NCBI RefSeq assembly: GCF_000275845.1
Contig: NW_006766901.1
Location: 322,698 to 386,697, forward strand
Direction of reading: 5' to 3'
DNA: 64,000 nucleotides
Source of the DNA: Dichomitus squalens LYAD-421 SS1
Taxonomy: Eukaryota > Basidiomycota > Agaricomycetes > Polyporales > Polyporaceae
Shown: positions 33,178-44,993 of the stretch, in pieces
How the letters are laid out: the number at the start of each line of letters is the position of its first letter
Position numbering within the stretch: position 1 is the stretch's first letter
Made by a program: the position numbers and the translations under genes
The notes under the pieces: model-generated
Databases searched by the model: none
Told to the model about the DNA's origin: nothing
What the model saw: the letters and a program-made list of their open reading frames with translations, nothing else

Positions 33178-33899
33178 CTTTGTTCCTTCACTACAGGATT
33201 CGTGCGCTGTTCTATTCCATGCTTTGCTTTTCCCGCAACCCGTTGTTCCAGGAGGAGGAGACTGATCATGTCCGGAGAGGTGTGAGCAAATTTTTGCCCA
33301 ACGGCCACCTCCGCGACTCGCTCCCAATTGCATGCAAAGCGGAACTCCATGTGATCAACGTGATATCTTTCACCAAAGTTGTATACAGAGGCAAACCCCT
33401 TCTAGTGGATCATCTCTACAGCAGTCCGCATCACACTCCTCCCCAGCTCTATGAGCACTGCGCGTCGATCTCGGAAATGATTTTCCACTCGGCGCGAAGG
33501 GTGTTACGGCTGTAGCTGAAGTCAGGGAACCTGCTCGCGACCACACCGCTAGAAGTCCTGAAACACTGCACTGTGAACTGGGCTGTCATTAAGGCCAGGA
33601 GGATGAGCTGGCCGGTTTTCTCTGTACATCGTGAACACGAGTGACTTGCCATGTCACCAAAGGGGCGAAGACTATGAAGTATCCTCACGATCGAGGAGCG
33701 ATAACTTGCCCACGGTCTTCGCGTCCACCTAAGGTAGGGTTTAGCTTAAGGCCCCTATTCTCGAGCTGCGCCCTCAAGCTCCAAGCTTTATGAGTATTGT
33801 CACTTGTTTCTTTATATACATGAGACCGCGACACTGTATCTACCGACAATCGAAAACCGACAACGTCTGAGCTCTCTTAACATATTTTAGTGCACGTTA
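33178..33899. other. intergenic
   Basis: No gene recognised. One plus-strand open frame (33174-33515) has no domain or splice support. Confidence 0.4.
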
Positions 33900-35200
33900 G
33901 CTTCCCGCCTAGGCGGTACTAGTCCCGAGGGCCACGAAGAGGCCTGCACCAGGAACATCCATGCATGTAGGCAATGGACGACCGTACCTCGGGGCGGCGT
34001 CTTGAATCGAGGGCAGGTTGCGCCCTCGAAGCCACTTCCAGTCTTGTCGATTGCCATCCATTCCTGGACGGATCCGAGGATACGGCGAGGTCTTGAGGTG
34101 AGCCCGTATGCGAGGCACGCCGTGCGCAGGACCCCCGTCCATGGGACGGGGCGGTCAACCGGGCATAGGGTGGGGCAAGGCGAGCTCAAGCCTCGACGCC
34201 CGCATCTGTCAAATCGAGTCAGCATCACGACGGGAAGAGGCAAAGACGAAGAGACTCACTTCAAACTGCGGGGACAGCGTGGGTGAGGGGAAGGCTGATG
34301 TCGTCGTCCACCTGTATAGAATACGTTAGCCTGATGAGGTTGGGATAGGACTCGCCTGCGCTAATGCCCCACAGCTCACAACGCCCCAGCTCCGACTGCA
34401 GATCACGGCAGATGACGTCCGGCAGAGGTGCCCCGGAATGCGGGTGCGGGTGCGGACGCGCCGAAAGGGGGTTGCTTCTAGTCCGCTTACCGCTGCACAC
34501 TCAGTACCTTGACCGTCGCCTGGTGTCGCGTGGCGCATGAGGGAGAGGTCGGGGGCTTCCGAATAAAAATGAGTATAGTAGTAGACGAAGAACGAAGACG
34601 ACGACATACCATCTCAAGGCAGCAGTCCGCTGACGACGCGACGCCGTTCCGCGACTTCCATGTAGAACAGTCGGCGGTGGCGCGTACGTCGTCTACCCGT
34701 GACGGTTTACGAGTCACGTTCCAGGTTACGGCGTCCGTCCTTTCCCTCCCACCCCCGTGAAGGCGGAGAGGTACTCGTCCCGGGTGCACTCCGACTTACG
34801 CGCGTTGTCAGGAAAGACGTTGCAGCCGCGGAGCACCGACGCCTGGGCGCAATCACCCGCTCGACCCATGTTGGCAGCCACACCACACTGTAGAGGTGAG
34901 CCGCCACGGTGAACAGGCTAGATGGCCGCTATTGCCCGGGATGGCACGCATCGAACCTAACCACCACAACAGTCAAGATGTGGCGCAGAACAAAGAGGGA
35001 CGTGAAAGACTCACAATTGACGTCGAGCGCACCGGGTCTCCGACACTGTGAGCGGTAGATGGCGATGAGAAAGGATTGAACGGCAAGGTGAGCGAGGAGA
35101 ATACCCGTGGTCGTCGGGACCCATGCTAATCACCGTCGGTAGGCTGCGAGGCCTGAGAGAGAAGGCACCGAGCGTGGAGAGCAACCATGCTGGCGGCGGG
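33900..35200 (-). CDS. candidate multi-exon gene, structure unresolved
   Basis: Several minus-strand pieces look like coding exons, but I could not join them into one model. From 5' to 3' they are: WVPTTTGILLAHLAVQSFLI with AIYRSQCRRPGALDV (a membrane-like helix, followed by a GTGAGT donor); VAANMGRAGDCAQASVLRGC with NVFPDNARKSECTRDEYL; ATADCSTWKSRNGVASSADC with a GTATGT donor soon after; LPDVICRDLQSELGRCELWG with ISAGESYPNLIRL; and TSRPRRILGSVQEWMAID with KTGSGFEGATCPRF. Cysteine content and the hydrophobic start suggest a secreted or membrane protein. No family recognised. It could also be a decaying gene. Confidence 0.35.
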
Positions 35201-36492
35201 GGGGAGATGTTGGTGGGTAGGAGAAGAGACGGTGGTGGTTGTGAGGAAGGAGGGAAGGGACGGAATAGCGGCTTTATGTACCATACTGGGCGCTCTGTGG
35301 CGGACTGCGCTGAATTGTTTGTTTTGTGCCAACCTCGAGGCTGACACGGCTAGCCGCGATTGTTCGCATCCGAAAACATAGCATTCGCCCGAAAGGGCGA
35401 AGCATGGAGCTCCCGGAGACTGACTCCAGCTGATCGATCGTCTGTCTCCTGCCCGAATGGTCGATGATTCAATCCCAGCTCGTTCTTCTCGCTTCAGAAG
35501 ACGACGGCGCTGAGAAACCGCCAGCGAAACAGAAGTCCGCTTTGCGATAATCGATCTGAGGGTCACTGATGCTAGGCGTGCCTGCTCAGTGGGCGGTGCC
35601 CCGACTGTGTCTTCCCTAGGAAGGGTGAGATACAGCAGAGTGCGTCATTCTATACAGTACTCACCTTGGTGATTCATGTGAGCCTCGTTCGAGCTGACAG
35701 GCTAATGAGCAAAACTGATCGGTCAACTGGGGCTCATGGGTGCCTCTTTCCGCGATCTCCTGTATTTACTGCTATTTGCCAATGTGGGCGATCTCATCCC
35801 ACGCCTGTCTGCTGACTCGGAATCGAATATTTAATAGGGGTGGTGTATCGATCTTCATTTTTATCCGTCCTCATCGCCATTCTGCGGAGAATTAGTCCCA
35901 GTTGGTCAGTACCTCCCATTCGGCGGTCGACGAAATACGTTCAACAGTCACCTTGCTCTCGTCTACGAAGATTCAACGACTTCGCCTGACGCGCATCCCA
36001 CAAAGAAATCGGAAGCCTCAAGCGCGGTTTCCCACTATCCTTGACGATGCTGTCGGGGATACACGCCTTGCGAATTTTTGTGCGCCCGTGTAAGGACGAC
36101 TTGGCGAAGATCGCGTACAACGCGCCCATGGTACTCAGGATGGGTCATGTGCGCACCGGTCAAAGCATGACAAACTCAGTAAGAGGAGCAAACCTTCACA
36201 CCAGCTCGTCAACCTGTACCCTCGCCATGTGTCAGCACCCGTAGTTGAGCTCTTGAACTGACTTAAACCGACAGCGCGGAGCCACACCGCTCGCTGGGAT
36301 AGCCGCTTCTGTTATGCTACATCTGTATATAAAGGGCAGCGAGATCGACGAAGATGTTTTTAGATAGAGCCTTCCCAGAACCGCATTCTGCTGAAACGAG
36401 CGCTGCGTGTCCATGAAGCATATTGTCGGCCATCCAGGCCCTTCGCCGGACTTTGAAATCGAGCATTGAGATGAGATGTCGGGTACCCCAGC
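35201..36492. other. no supported gene
   Basis: About 1.3 kb without a credible coding frame or RNA gene, between the candidate gene and the inverted-repeat element. Confidence 0.4.
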
Positions 36493-37191
36493 TACTAGCG
36501 CTGCACCAGAAGTGCAAATAGTGAAATCATGCAACAGAAGTGCAAATTAAGGCGCTATTCATCAGATCCCCATCAAATGACCGGATCCTTTTTGTGTCGT
36601 GTGCGTATGAAGCTTCTCAATAGTATCGTAAAAGAATTGGAAAAAACGGTCTTGAGGTTGTCAAGATATTTGACTATTAGTTGGAAAGATGAGGGGCTTC
36701 ACGACATCAATGCCCTCGGCTCACTGTTCTTGCAGTCTGATTCTCTCCAAGGTTCAATATGTGTTCGTAAAGTGCAAGAAGAACTTGCGTCTATTTTTCC
36801 GAGGCTATAGGAGCAATAGGTGGGCCTAGAGAGCTGAACGAGTTCGTAGCCACCTTCGGGCTGTCGGAGCTCCAAAAGGACCCGATCTCAGTCTAGCCGG
36901 GATAGCGGAGGTGTGTGTCTTGTCCCAGCGGGGTTACAAAATGCCGCCGATTGCCGTTCGACCGCCCGTGACGCCGCCGTTACTCAGACGCTCCAACTAG
37001 TTGCATTACTGTTGCACTCAATCTTCTCCCTCGGGTCTCCCAATCGCTCCGTTCTTGAAGCTCGAAAAACTGTAGGTGATAGGTGAGATGTCACAGAATG
37101 TACTTATGAAGATCCGGGAGTACAATCTCGAGTGACTCGGGAGATTTGTGAGTAAGAGCGCGGATTTTGCACTTCTGGTGCAGCGCTAGTA
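36493..37191. mobile_element. non-autonomous inverted-repeat (MITE-like) element with TA flanks
   Basis: The left end TACTAGCGCTGCACCAGA continuing AGTGCAAA (36493-36518) recurs as a perfect 26-base inverted copy at 37166-37191. The match stops exactly at TA on each outer side (GC|TA and TA|CT), so the likely reading is 24-base terminal inverted repeats with a TA target duplication, as in Tc1/mariner-type elements. The subterminal word AGAAGTGCAAAT is repeated directly at 36535. The interior (about 650 bases) is more AT-rich than its surroundings. Its longest frame (36529-36810, 93 residues) shows no transposase catalytic motif that I can see, so the element depends on an enzyme from elsewhere. 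Confidence 0.7.
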
Positions 37192-37277
37192 CTTGGAACG
37201 CTCTGGAAGGAAAGAGCTCAGTACTTGTCCGCAAGCGATCATTGGGTATACGAAATATACAGTCGACACTTCCTCCT

Positions 37278-37711
37278 AACCCATACCCCTGGTAACCCAT
37301 AATCTCCAATAACCCATAGGATTTTGGCTTTCCCAAGTCGGGATAGGGGGAATTCGACCCCATAACCCATAGGCCCCCAATACCCAATAACCCATGGCCT
37401 TCTAGGGCCCAAAACCCATACGGTAATGGGGCTGGCATGGATATTTTGCTCATCGTTAACCTTCATAATACTCAATGCATGCTTCCAAGTGTCCTCCAAG
37501 TGTCCATCCATGCTTCGACCACGTTGATGGTAGGTTAGTGAGTTCGAAAACCCATAGCGGTCTCTCAAAGGTTCGGTTGACGCCTGTTCAGCTCTTGCTA
37601 ACTGGGACTTATCGGGGGCGCGCTTAAGTGGCGCTTAGGGGCGCTTGAGTCCTCGTAGCCCATGACCCCTCAAAACCCATACATTTGGGCCTGTCCCGAG
37701 GGCTATGGGTT
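37278..37711. repeat. degenerate interspersed AACCCATA/TATGGGTT repeat patch
   Basis: About ten copies of ACCCATA or close variants (TAACCCATAC, TAACCCATAAT, TAACCCATAGG and others) lie between 37278 and 37430. Further copies are at about 37548 and 37673, with an inverted copy (GGCTATGGGTTAAG) at 37702. Spacing is irregular, so this is not a simple tandem array. The last two form an inverted pair around ATTTGGGCCTGTCCCGA. Confidence 0.7.
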
Positions 37712-37989
37712 AAGAGGGTGTCGATTGTATTATGTCAAGATAGAGGATCTGAGACACTTACGATGAGCCTCGGGGCTATGGTGATCGCAAAAGTCAGAGG
37801 TGGAAGCGCCGGTTCCTACCGCCGCAGCGCGTCTGAGTACACCGCCTCCGTTGCGGGCGTTGTTCTTCTACTAAGTATCATGACGCCCTCCACGTCCAGG
37901 GCCACGTAGTCATATAAGAACGCAAGGCTTCGTTTGCATCTCACATAAAGTCATCCGCAGCGACCGAAAATACCAGTGGACACATCGCC

Positions 37990-38596
37990 ATGCTCATTTT
38001 TACGTCGCCCGACATCGTCAACGGCAGCTTCGTGCTCGCCGTCGCCCGCAAGAGTCCTGGCACCTACCTTGTCGTTCTTGCTCGCGCATACGGCATGGCT
38101 GCCACTCACCTATACACTGTCCTCAACAGCTCTACACCGCGGTCGACCGTACCTCCTCTCTCTTCTGCCGGCCGCCCCCTGATCTGGCTCGACGCAGACC
38201 TCGACCGTCACCCGGCACAGCTCGGACCCCCAAACGGCGTTCTGGCCGCTCTGCGCGCCGCAGACTCGGAGATCATACGACCCACGGGGCGCACGCAACG
38301 CATGCACGCGGAGCTAGGCGGGGAGCGTGACGCGCACGAAGTTGAGCTCATACTTGACGAGGACCAGCTCGCGCGTTGCTGCTGGTACTGCGACGCGCTC
38401 GAACTCGATTCAGATGTCCGCGATAACTATAGGTTCCCTCTCTGTGGCGAAGAAGGCTATACAAGCACCTACATGTGCCAGACGGTACGACCTCCGTTCA
38501 CGCTGAAGTATCGACCTAACTTGTGATCCTTGTCAGTGCGCCCAGAAATCAGCGTTCGCCAGAGCCATCTCCAGCTTCTTGCGCTCGCTCTCATAA
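37990..38596 (+). CDS. hypothetical protein with a C-terminal cysteine cluster
   Basis: Exons 37990-38484 and 38537-38596 (GTACGA..CAG intron) give 184 residues. No family recognised. The first half is hydrophobic and Ala/Leu-rich (NGSFVLAVARKSPGTYLVVL) but lacks a clear signal peptide. The second half is acidic (AHEVELILDEDQLA) and then has CCWYC, PLCGEEGYTSTYMCQTCAQK: a spaced Cys set that could bind zinc. A TATAAG box at 37913-37918 lies 77 bases upstream. Splicing extends the cysteine cluster by one CxxC partner, which supports the model. Confidence 0.6.
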
Positions 38597-39373
38597 TTAT
38601 ACAGTTATGGTTTCTGTACTCTATCGGTTATCATGGCTGTTTGTGGTGCTACCACGGCTTTCCATTGACAACGTCCGCGCTTCCTCGCTGGCGTGAATAC
38701 AAGTACAGCATTACACGGATCTGGCAAACCATGTGCGGTATATTATAATGCAGTGTGCATTACCGTCTGCGACCACCCGCATCGTCAATTGGGAGAAGCC
38801 CTTGAATATAGGTCACCACTCTGCACACCTCGATGGTACTAGTTTGCTCAAGCCCCTTACCATCCCCATACAGTATGGGAGGGACGTAACGTTTCAAGGC
38901 AAGGTGGTCTAAAATCGTTTGCCATCAGTGCTCGCTGTTGGTCCGTGCTCATGCATCTGTTACTTCTAACGCATGTCTAGACGTAGTCTATCGATTCACA
39001 CATTCTAGTTCGATCTATGTTCATTCATGCGGTCCATCGTGCGTCGACAGAGGCTCTCTTAGCTCTTCTCAGCCTGGTGCGGCAAAGGTGCTGCAATGGG
39101 ATCCGCTGAGACCCGTGATGCCCAACTAGAAAGTCGTATCGATCACATATACATCATGGCATTCGCTTTCCATACAGAGATTTTACAAAGAACCACTCGA
39201 CTCATATACTGCTACGCCGGTGCAAGATAAGGCCGTAGACAGAGGAACCAACAACACACGACCTTCGACTGATTTTAATGACCATCTCAACCCTCACCGT
39301 CGCAGCGCTGTGAGAGCGCGCCGTTGTAACGGCCTAACTTGACTAGGGGTCGGCCATGAGGACCACCGCGTCC
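38597..39373. other. intergenic
   Basis: Convergent space before the hydrophobin gene. No gene or repeat recognised. Confidence 0.4.
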
Positions 39374-39884
39374 TTAGAGGCTGATGGGCACGCAGCCGAT
39401 GGAAATGAGGCCGCCCTGCATGCAGTTGAACATGAGTATGCTCCCACCCGCGGACGTTGACAACGGAATGAACTGACGTAGGCGTTATCCTCACAGCAGA
39501 CCACGTTGCTGGAGCAGTCGCCTCCACCGACGCCGATGACAGTGAGCGGGGAGCAACTTAACCCAACAAGGACGTCGACACCCTCGACGACAACGCCGAG
39601 CAAGCCTAGGATCGCTGCTGCGTCCGGGTCCGTAGCCTGTCATGGGCACAAGTCAATCACAAAGGAAAATATAAATCGCATCTCTGGAGGACGCTTACAG
39701 CTTCGGTGGAGTCGCAGCACTGGATGGAACCGGTGGTGCAAGCCGAGGTCGGCTCGGGACCCGAAGCGGTCTGGGTGATGGTGACCGTCGTGGGCGAGGG
39801 AGGGGGGCTACCTCCGGGCATGGCGACCGCAAGGATAGAGAGGGAGAGTACGACGTAAGAGTAAGCGATGGGGCTGGCGAACAT
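39374..39884 (-). CDS. class I hydrophobin
   Basis: Exons 39699-39884, 39478-39636 and 39374-39415 give 128 residues. A signal peptide (MFASPIAYSYVVLSLSILAV) is followed by a Pro/Thr-rich spacer and the eight-cysteine hydrophobin pattern: SACTTGSIQCCDS, LSCSPLTVIGVGGGDC, VVCCEDNAY, and SIGCVPISL at the C-terminus. The order C-CC-C-C-CC-C and the spacings fit class I. These proteins are secreted and assemble into amphipathic layers on aerial hyphae and fruiting bodies. A TATAAAA box lies about 100 bases upstream. Both intron positions (the first near the CC pair, the second after DNAY) fit what is usual for mushroom hydrophobins. Confidence 0.95.
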
Positions 39885-39982
39885 TTCGACTGGAGTGTTG
39901 TTGCTGAGTGCTGAGACGAGTAGCTGTGAAATGCCTGAGGGACTGTTTCGAGCTGAGGAGACAATACTGGGGTCTGAGCTCC

Positions 39983-39989
39983 TTTTATA
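39983..39989 (-). promoter_or_regulatory. TATA box of the hydrophobin gene
   Basis: TATAAAA on the minus strand, 99 bases upstream of the hydrophobin ATG at 39884. Confidence 0.7.
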
Positions 39990-40787
39990 TGTAACCGGAG
40001 GAATGTCTCACATGCTCAGAAACGGTGTGAGTTTAAGGTTGGTTTGCGCACTCTGAAATCTCGTCTTTAGAGAGGAAAACATGAGCAGACGCTGTAGGCG
40101 ACAGTATAGATCGCCTGCCAGTGCGCGCCCAACCCAAGCGATCCAATGGACCCAGACCGATTAGGGTGGGTGCGACGTCGCCAGCACCCTGTCTACCCGA
40201 AACGATCTCCGCGTGGGTGTGCGTCATACCCCATGCTGTTCGTCTGGGTCGAGTAAGATCAGCCACCTTGTTTCCCTATACATTCGGGATGCAGCTACAC
40301 ACTGCGAGAGACGTTCCGGCTTCTTCCTTGGGGTTCGCCGAGTCGAAGCTCAAGGCTTGCCTTGGCGACCTTTGATGGTAAAGTTACTATCGGCCACTGT
40401 ACAGGACTCATGACATCGCTGGTACAAACGCATGTATCGCAACATAACAAGACATGTCGAGCCATCTCAGGGGAGCCCCTCGGTACATGACCGGGCATCG
40501 CCAACTCGGGCGACAAACCAAAGCCGTGGAGCCAAAGACGATTCACCGAGCATTTGCGCCGCTTAGCCTCCGTTTGAAAACTGGCCAAAGCAATGGACGG
40601 GATGCGGTCGAGATCCGGGGGAGACCAGAAGACAGCAGTCGTCAGGAGAGTGCCCGCATTCACGCCGCGGGAACATGCGTAGGTGGAGCCAGTGACAGTG
40701 GTGAGAGCATCACAAGAGCACGATGTGTCGTGAACACGTACTGTGCGAGCAGGAAAAAACCTTAAGCATGCAAGAGCATCATTGGAA
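39990..40787. other. intergenic
   Basis: Upstream region of the hydrophobin gene. Longer open frames here are not protein-like. Confidence 0.4.
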
Positions 40788-41207
40788 TCAAGACGAAAGA
40801 GTAGGTTTGAACTTCTCAGCGGCAGGCCAGGCTTCCCGACGTCGCTTGTTGCTGGGCGCCTTTCCTTTAACATTATGATGTGGATAAATGCCTTGCAGGG
40901 CGTCACGCATGACACTCAATTCAATCTCTTGGACTCGGGGCTCAAGTTGCTCGCTGCCGTCTCTTGTGTAGACGTAATGAAGCTCCATGATGGTCTTATT
41001 CAGTTCTTCAAGCTCCCAGTATTGGTTTCCCGTTTCTCTCTCAACATTGCGCAGTGCCTCCAGCAGCACCGAGCATTCGGCTTCGCACCAATCTCTTTGA
41101 GGAGTTCCCTTTGTACCATAGCCTAGTAATGCTATATATGCCTGGAATGCTTGACGTAGCCTTTGTGGCGTGGACATTACGAGCCCTTCTGAAGTGGCAG
41201 TGCTCAA
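40788..41207 (-). CDS. hypothetical helical protein
   Basis: A single uninterrupted frame of 139 codons with protein-like composition: QRLRQAFQAYIALLGYGTKG, CEAECSVLLEALRNVERETG, NQYWELEELNKTIMELHYVY, and a basic tail KGKAPSNKRRREAW. It is mostly predicted helix, with charged heptad-like spacing. No known domain recognised. There are two possible starts (MSTATSEGLVMST); upstream exons cannot be excluded. It might also be the remnant of a larger protein. Confidence 0.45.
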   Translation of the reverse strand: MSTATSEGLVMSTPQRLRQAFQAYIALLGYGTKGTPQRDWCEAECSVLLEALRNVERETGNQYWELEELNKTIMELHYVYTRDGSEQLEPRVQEIELSVMRDALQGIYPHHNVKGKAPSNKRRREAWPAAEKFKPTLSS

Positions 41208-43040
41208 TCACCTTCACAGTCTCATCCAGGGCAGCTCTGAGAGAAGTATTAATCGGCCTTTGGCTCAACCTGGGCAACGCATGCGTCCATACTCATGAGC
41301 TGTAGCTTGGAAGTTGACATTGGATCCAACGTGAAACACCGAAGCAAAGGGTTTCTACCGACGGAAATTTCGTGAAGAGGGAACTCACGGGGTGAAGGGT
41401 GTCAAGGGCGGCCTTTCCGGACAAAAGCTGTTCACGCCAAGACAGGGTAGGCAGATATCTCTGCAGTTCGTTCCAAGGCTATATGGGACGTAGCACAATG
41501 GGCCAATGCCACCCATAGAACTATGCGCTGGTCCGCATGCCGAAAGAACTACCTAGCGCGGTGGTTCGTCATCGTTCGTGTAGTAGCTTCGTCGAGCACC
41601 TGAACTTGAAACATCGGCACGCCCATCGTTCAACTTGAAGACCTATGATCTTGTTGCGAGCAGACCGCCTTCGGCAGCCTGCGTCTTGGAGCCGATGACA
41701 CATGTCAGCACTCACCTTAATCTCCGCGTTTTTTGATATCCCGACCATCGTAGGGAATGCTCAAGTATTCCTCCTCATCAATCTGGTGTTCCGGTCGCAA
41801 GAACTGGGATTCGAACGCCTTCTGAATTGTGAGTATTTGATGGTCATGGTCACCTTATACAGGCCGTGAGTAGCGCTAACGCATGTCGCTCTGATGATGG
41901 GGCATGGCGTCGGACATCAGTCTAGTACACCAGTGCGGATCTCCTATAGCTGCGTGCTTGAGTCTCGTTGACGCGTACTCGAAGTTTTCGGTGACCGAAC
42001 GAACCGCTGAGTGATGCACACCTTATAGGCCCTTATGCATTGTATGGTAGTGAGGTAGCTCGGAGATGCGTGGACGTACCATCGTAAGTTACGTCCCTTG
42101 GGACAGAGCTCCCGTGCCGCCCGACCGAGTCAGGCGCGTCTAAATAATCTTTACCTCATTCAGTCTTTAGTGCGTTCCGAAGATCATGTTGCCCCTCGCG
42201 CGTTGGTGTGAGTCGGGTATGCGGTGCGAGACCTGGGTGCGAAATCTGGAGACGCGCCGTAAAAAACGGCAGCATTTGAATGCCAACTTACTCGTCGGAG
42301 GACACATGACACAGTGCGTGCGTCTAGGGCCGTATAGCGGATGGGCCAATGTCAACGGGGTGATGCGCCGATCTCCAACCCCGAGATGTGACAGAACCCA
42401 ATGATGTGGAAGCACGGACCTGACAACACACCGCCGCTCTCCGTGTCCCTAACTGTCATGAAGTGTCATTCGACTGAATGTGATCTTCGAGAAAGATGGT
42501 ATCACTTGCGTCATGATCCTTGTCCTGGGAAGACAACATATTGTGTTCAGTCGGAGCTCTATACGGCAAGTACGCGACTGCCGACTGCCTGGACCGATGT
42601 CGAAAGACAATTCAACAAGGGCAGTTGACACAACAATGACAGCAGGAATGGACGGCAGAGCCGTCATGCGACTTCCGGTGCGTCTCAATCCAGGCACTGC
42701 AACCACAATGCGCTCAGGCTCGAACGCCGTCGCTGCATTCGACCGCCTCTCAGCGCTAGACCGGTGAGTTCTCGTCATGATGCACGGGTAGGTGGGACAT
42801 CTGACGCAGAACGAAATAGTTCCAAGAGCCCAGAAATGAATTTGCATTCGCCATGACGGGAATTGCAGACCCCGAGGGTAGATCACCAAGTGCAGAGGCC
42901 TCGGCTTCGAAGGCTGTGTATCCGTCGTCATGACCTATAGGGCGGGAGCAAGGGTGGGCCGAATCATCTACCATACAGACATGAGTTCTCCTGTTAGTAG
43001 TAGCGTAAAGCACCAGTCTCGACATGCATGGGACACTTAC
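41208..43040. other. no supported gene
   Basis: Gene-poor stretch. The minus strand at 42756-42960 has a protein-like frame (GHDDGYTAFEAEASALGDLP) that may belong to the candidate exons just to its right, but no in-frame splice joins them. Confidence 0.35.
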
Positions 43041-43321
43041 GGTGACCTTTGTTTCGACTTGTAGGGCGACTTCGAGGTACGACAGGGCTGAGTATCCAGC
43101 GAGAACGACCTAAGGCCTGACGTTTAAGGTCTATACTAGTATCCAGCATCCTTGCAACTCGAACTCACATTTCGTATCACAAGCCTGCGCTCGCGCCTCA
43201 ACGCCTTCGCCTTCGTTGCTCTCCCCATCCTTACGCCCGCCACCCCCCTGGAGAGAAGCACAGAGACCGCCAGATCCTGCTGTGCAACTACAATGCTGTC
43301 GGGGATGTCAGTGCGTCCCAT
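43041..43321 (-). CDS. candidate membrane-protein exons
   Basis: Two in-phase exons, 43169-43321 and 43041-43109, are bounded by a GTGAGT donor, a TTAG acceptor and a GTAAGT donor. They read MGRTDIPDSIVVAQQDLAVS, GRATKAKALRRERRLVIRN and then VVLAGYSALSYLEVALQVET, the last being a likely membrane helix. This is a fragment of a larger gene whose other exons I could not establish; it may be decayed. No family recognised. Confidence 0.35.
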
Positions 43322-44993
43322 ATCAATATGTTGAATATCATTTGCAATAGATAGCTAGGCTCACGTCGGAATGTCACGCCCTCTATATCCAAGGAGCTTG
43401 GTATACTCCTTGTCGTCGTTCAAAAGATCGACACGCTCATTGGTCTCACCTGTAGCACAATTATTGTCGTCAGCGTGAGCAGCAGTGGATCCCGCTCAGC
43501 CAACGCTGTGTGCCGCGAGGAGAATAGCCACATCGATACATGTGTTCGCTGTCATGTGCAGACCGTGACATACGCATACATTTTCCCTTTTGCACAGGAT
43601 GGAACTGACTGCCTCGGCTGCGTGCCTGTCGACCTCTGATCGAGACATCTCCTGATCAGCAGAGCACAGAAAGCTCGAACCGGTTCAAGCGACCATGTTC
43701 TCAAGCATTGCCATAGTGTGATTGGTTTCGTCTTTCAGTGCTTTTGAATTATCCTGCCGAGAGTAGTTTTGGACCGTACAGCGCGATTCCCTGGAATGTC
43801 CCATCGTTCAACGCCGTATCCTAAGCGCGAGATGATAAGACACATGGTAGGTCCTGATCAGCTCAAATTCTTGAAGATTGCATGTGCGAACACCAAAAAT
43901 TCTGTATAAATAGAAGAGCTTACCCAGATATTAGAGGCTGTTGGGACCGTAGGGCGAATTCCAGCGCAAGCCGGGCTAGGACAGGTACAGCCGTGCAGCT
44001 GGTACGATGTCTAGATGGATCCGATGTTAGGTTGCTAGCTCAATACTCGAAGAGCGGAAATCTTTCTACCAGTGGGACCCAATGCGGAGCAGAGCAGAAG
44101 CTGGAGACAAGATAGAAAAACAGAGAAGGCGGCGACTCGGACTCGAGGGCGGCGAGGCCAGGTGAGAAGAGAAGTCAGATGCGAGTCAGCTACACCAGCA
44201 CCAATATTCCAGCTATCAGAGTATTCCATGACGTATCTCCTAGGTGAACAAAGCGTTTCGAGGGAGTCCTAGCCTATGCAGGTCGCCTAGTATCACTACT
44301 ACTGAAATGGAGAAGCGTTGAGCAGGCCGCGGCCATGAGCTTTCAGATTCAGGCGCCTATGGTGTTCTACTACGTACTTCGCCTATAGCTATGTCCACCG
44401 CATGTCTACCGCTCCTTCCACCCTCTTTGCTTTGTCGTCTTCACACTCAACTTCCAGAAGACCTCACCTACAGTCCCTGTACCTTGCGTTGCATCCCTTG
44501 GGGTAATTTGCATTCAGACTTGTTGGAGAAAATGGGGAGGGATAGCAGATGGTGCTAGTCAGGCTAAGGTATGCCTCATATTCTGACCGACTATGATGCT
44601 ATAGGGGAGTGCAGGGGATTCCCCTCGTTGATACGTGTATAGGACGAGGAGAAGATATACCACGTCGGCTGCTTCATCATTCTGCATGCTGCTGTCGATA
44701 CATGGCACATCTAAGACCACTTTCCCCCAGCCCTCGCCTCTGGTCATGTGTACTGCCAAGGGTCATGTTGTTCAGCTAAGACGTCGTTGGGGTGAGTACG
44801 ATTCATCCAGAGTATGAACTTCGGATAATAACGCGGTAGCCACATCGAATGCATACAGTGCTGCCGGTAGGCTGTATGCCGTTCACGAATGCTCACGTAC
44901 GTGCGTCTCTGATTCGCTTCCTTTCACCCTCGACCATCTCTATCTCTTATACGGCACGTCCTGTATCCTCTCTCACCCCTGCTCCTCTGCAAT
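43322..44993. other. no supported gene
   Basis: About 1.7 kb. No credible exon chain or RNA gene seen. The right end holds the promoter of the F-box-like gene. Confidence 0.4.

Noticed and set aside
37278..37440. Interstitial telomere repeat (TAACCC-like words)
   Set aside because: The recurring word is AACCCATA with irregular spacing, not CCCTAA in tandem, so it is not a telomere relic.
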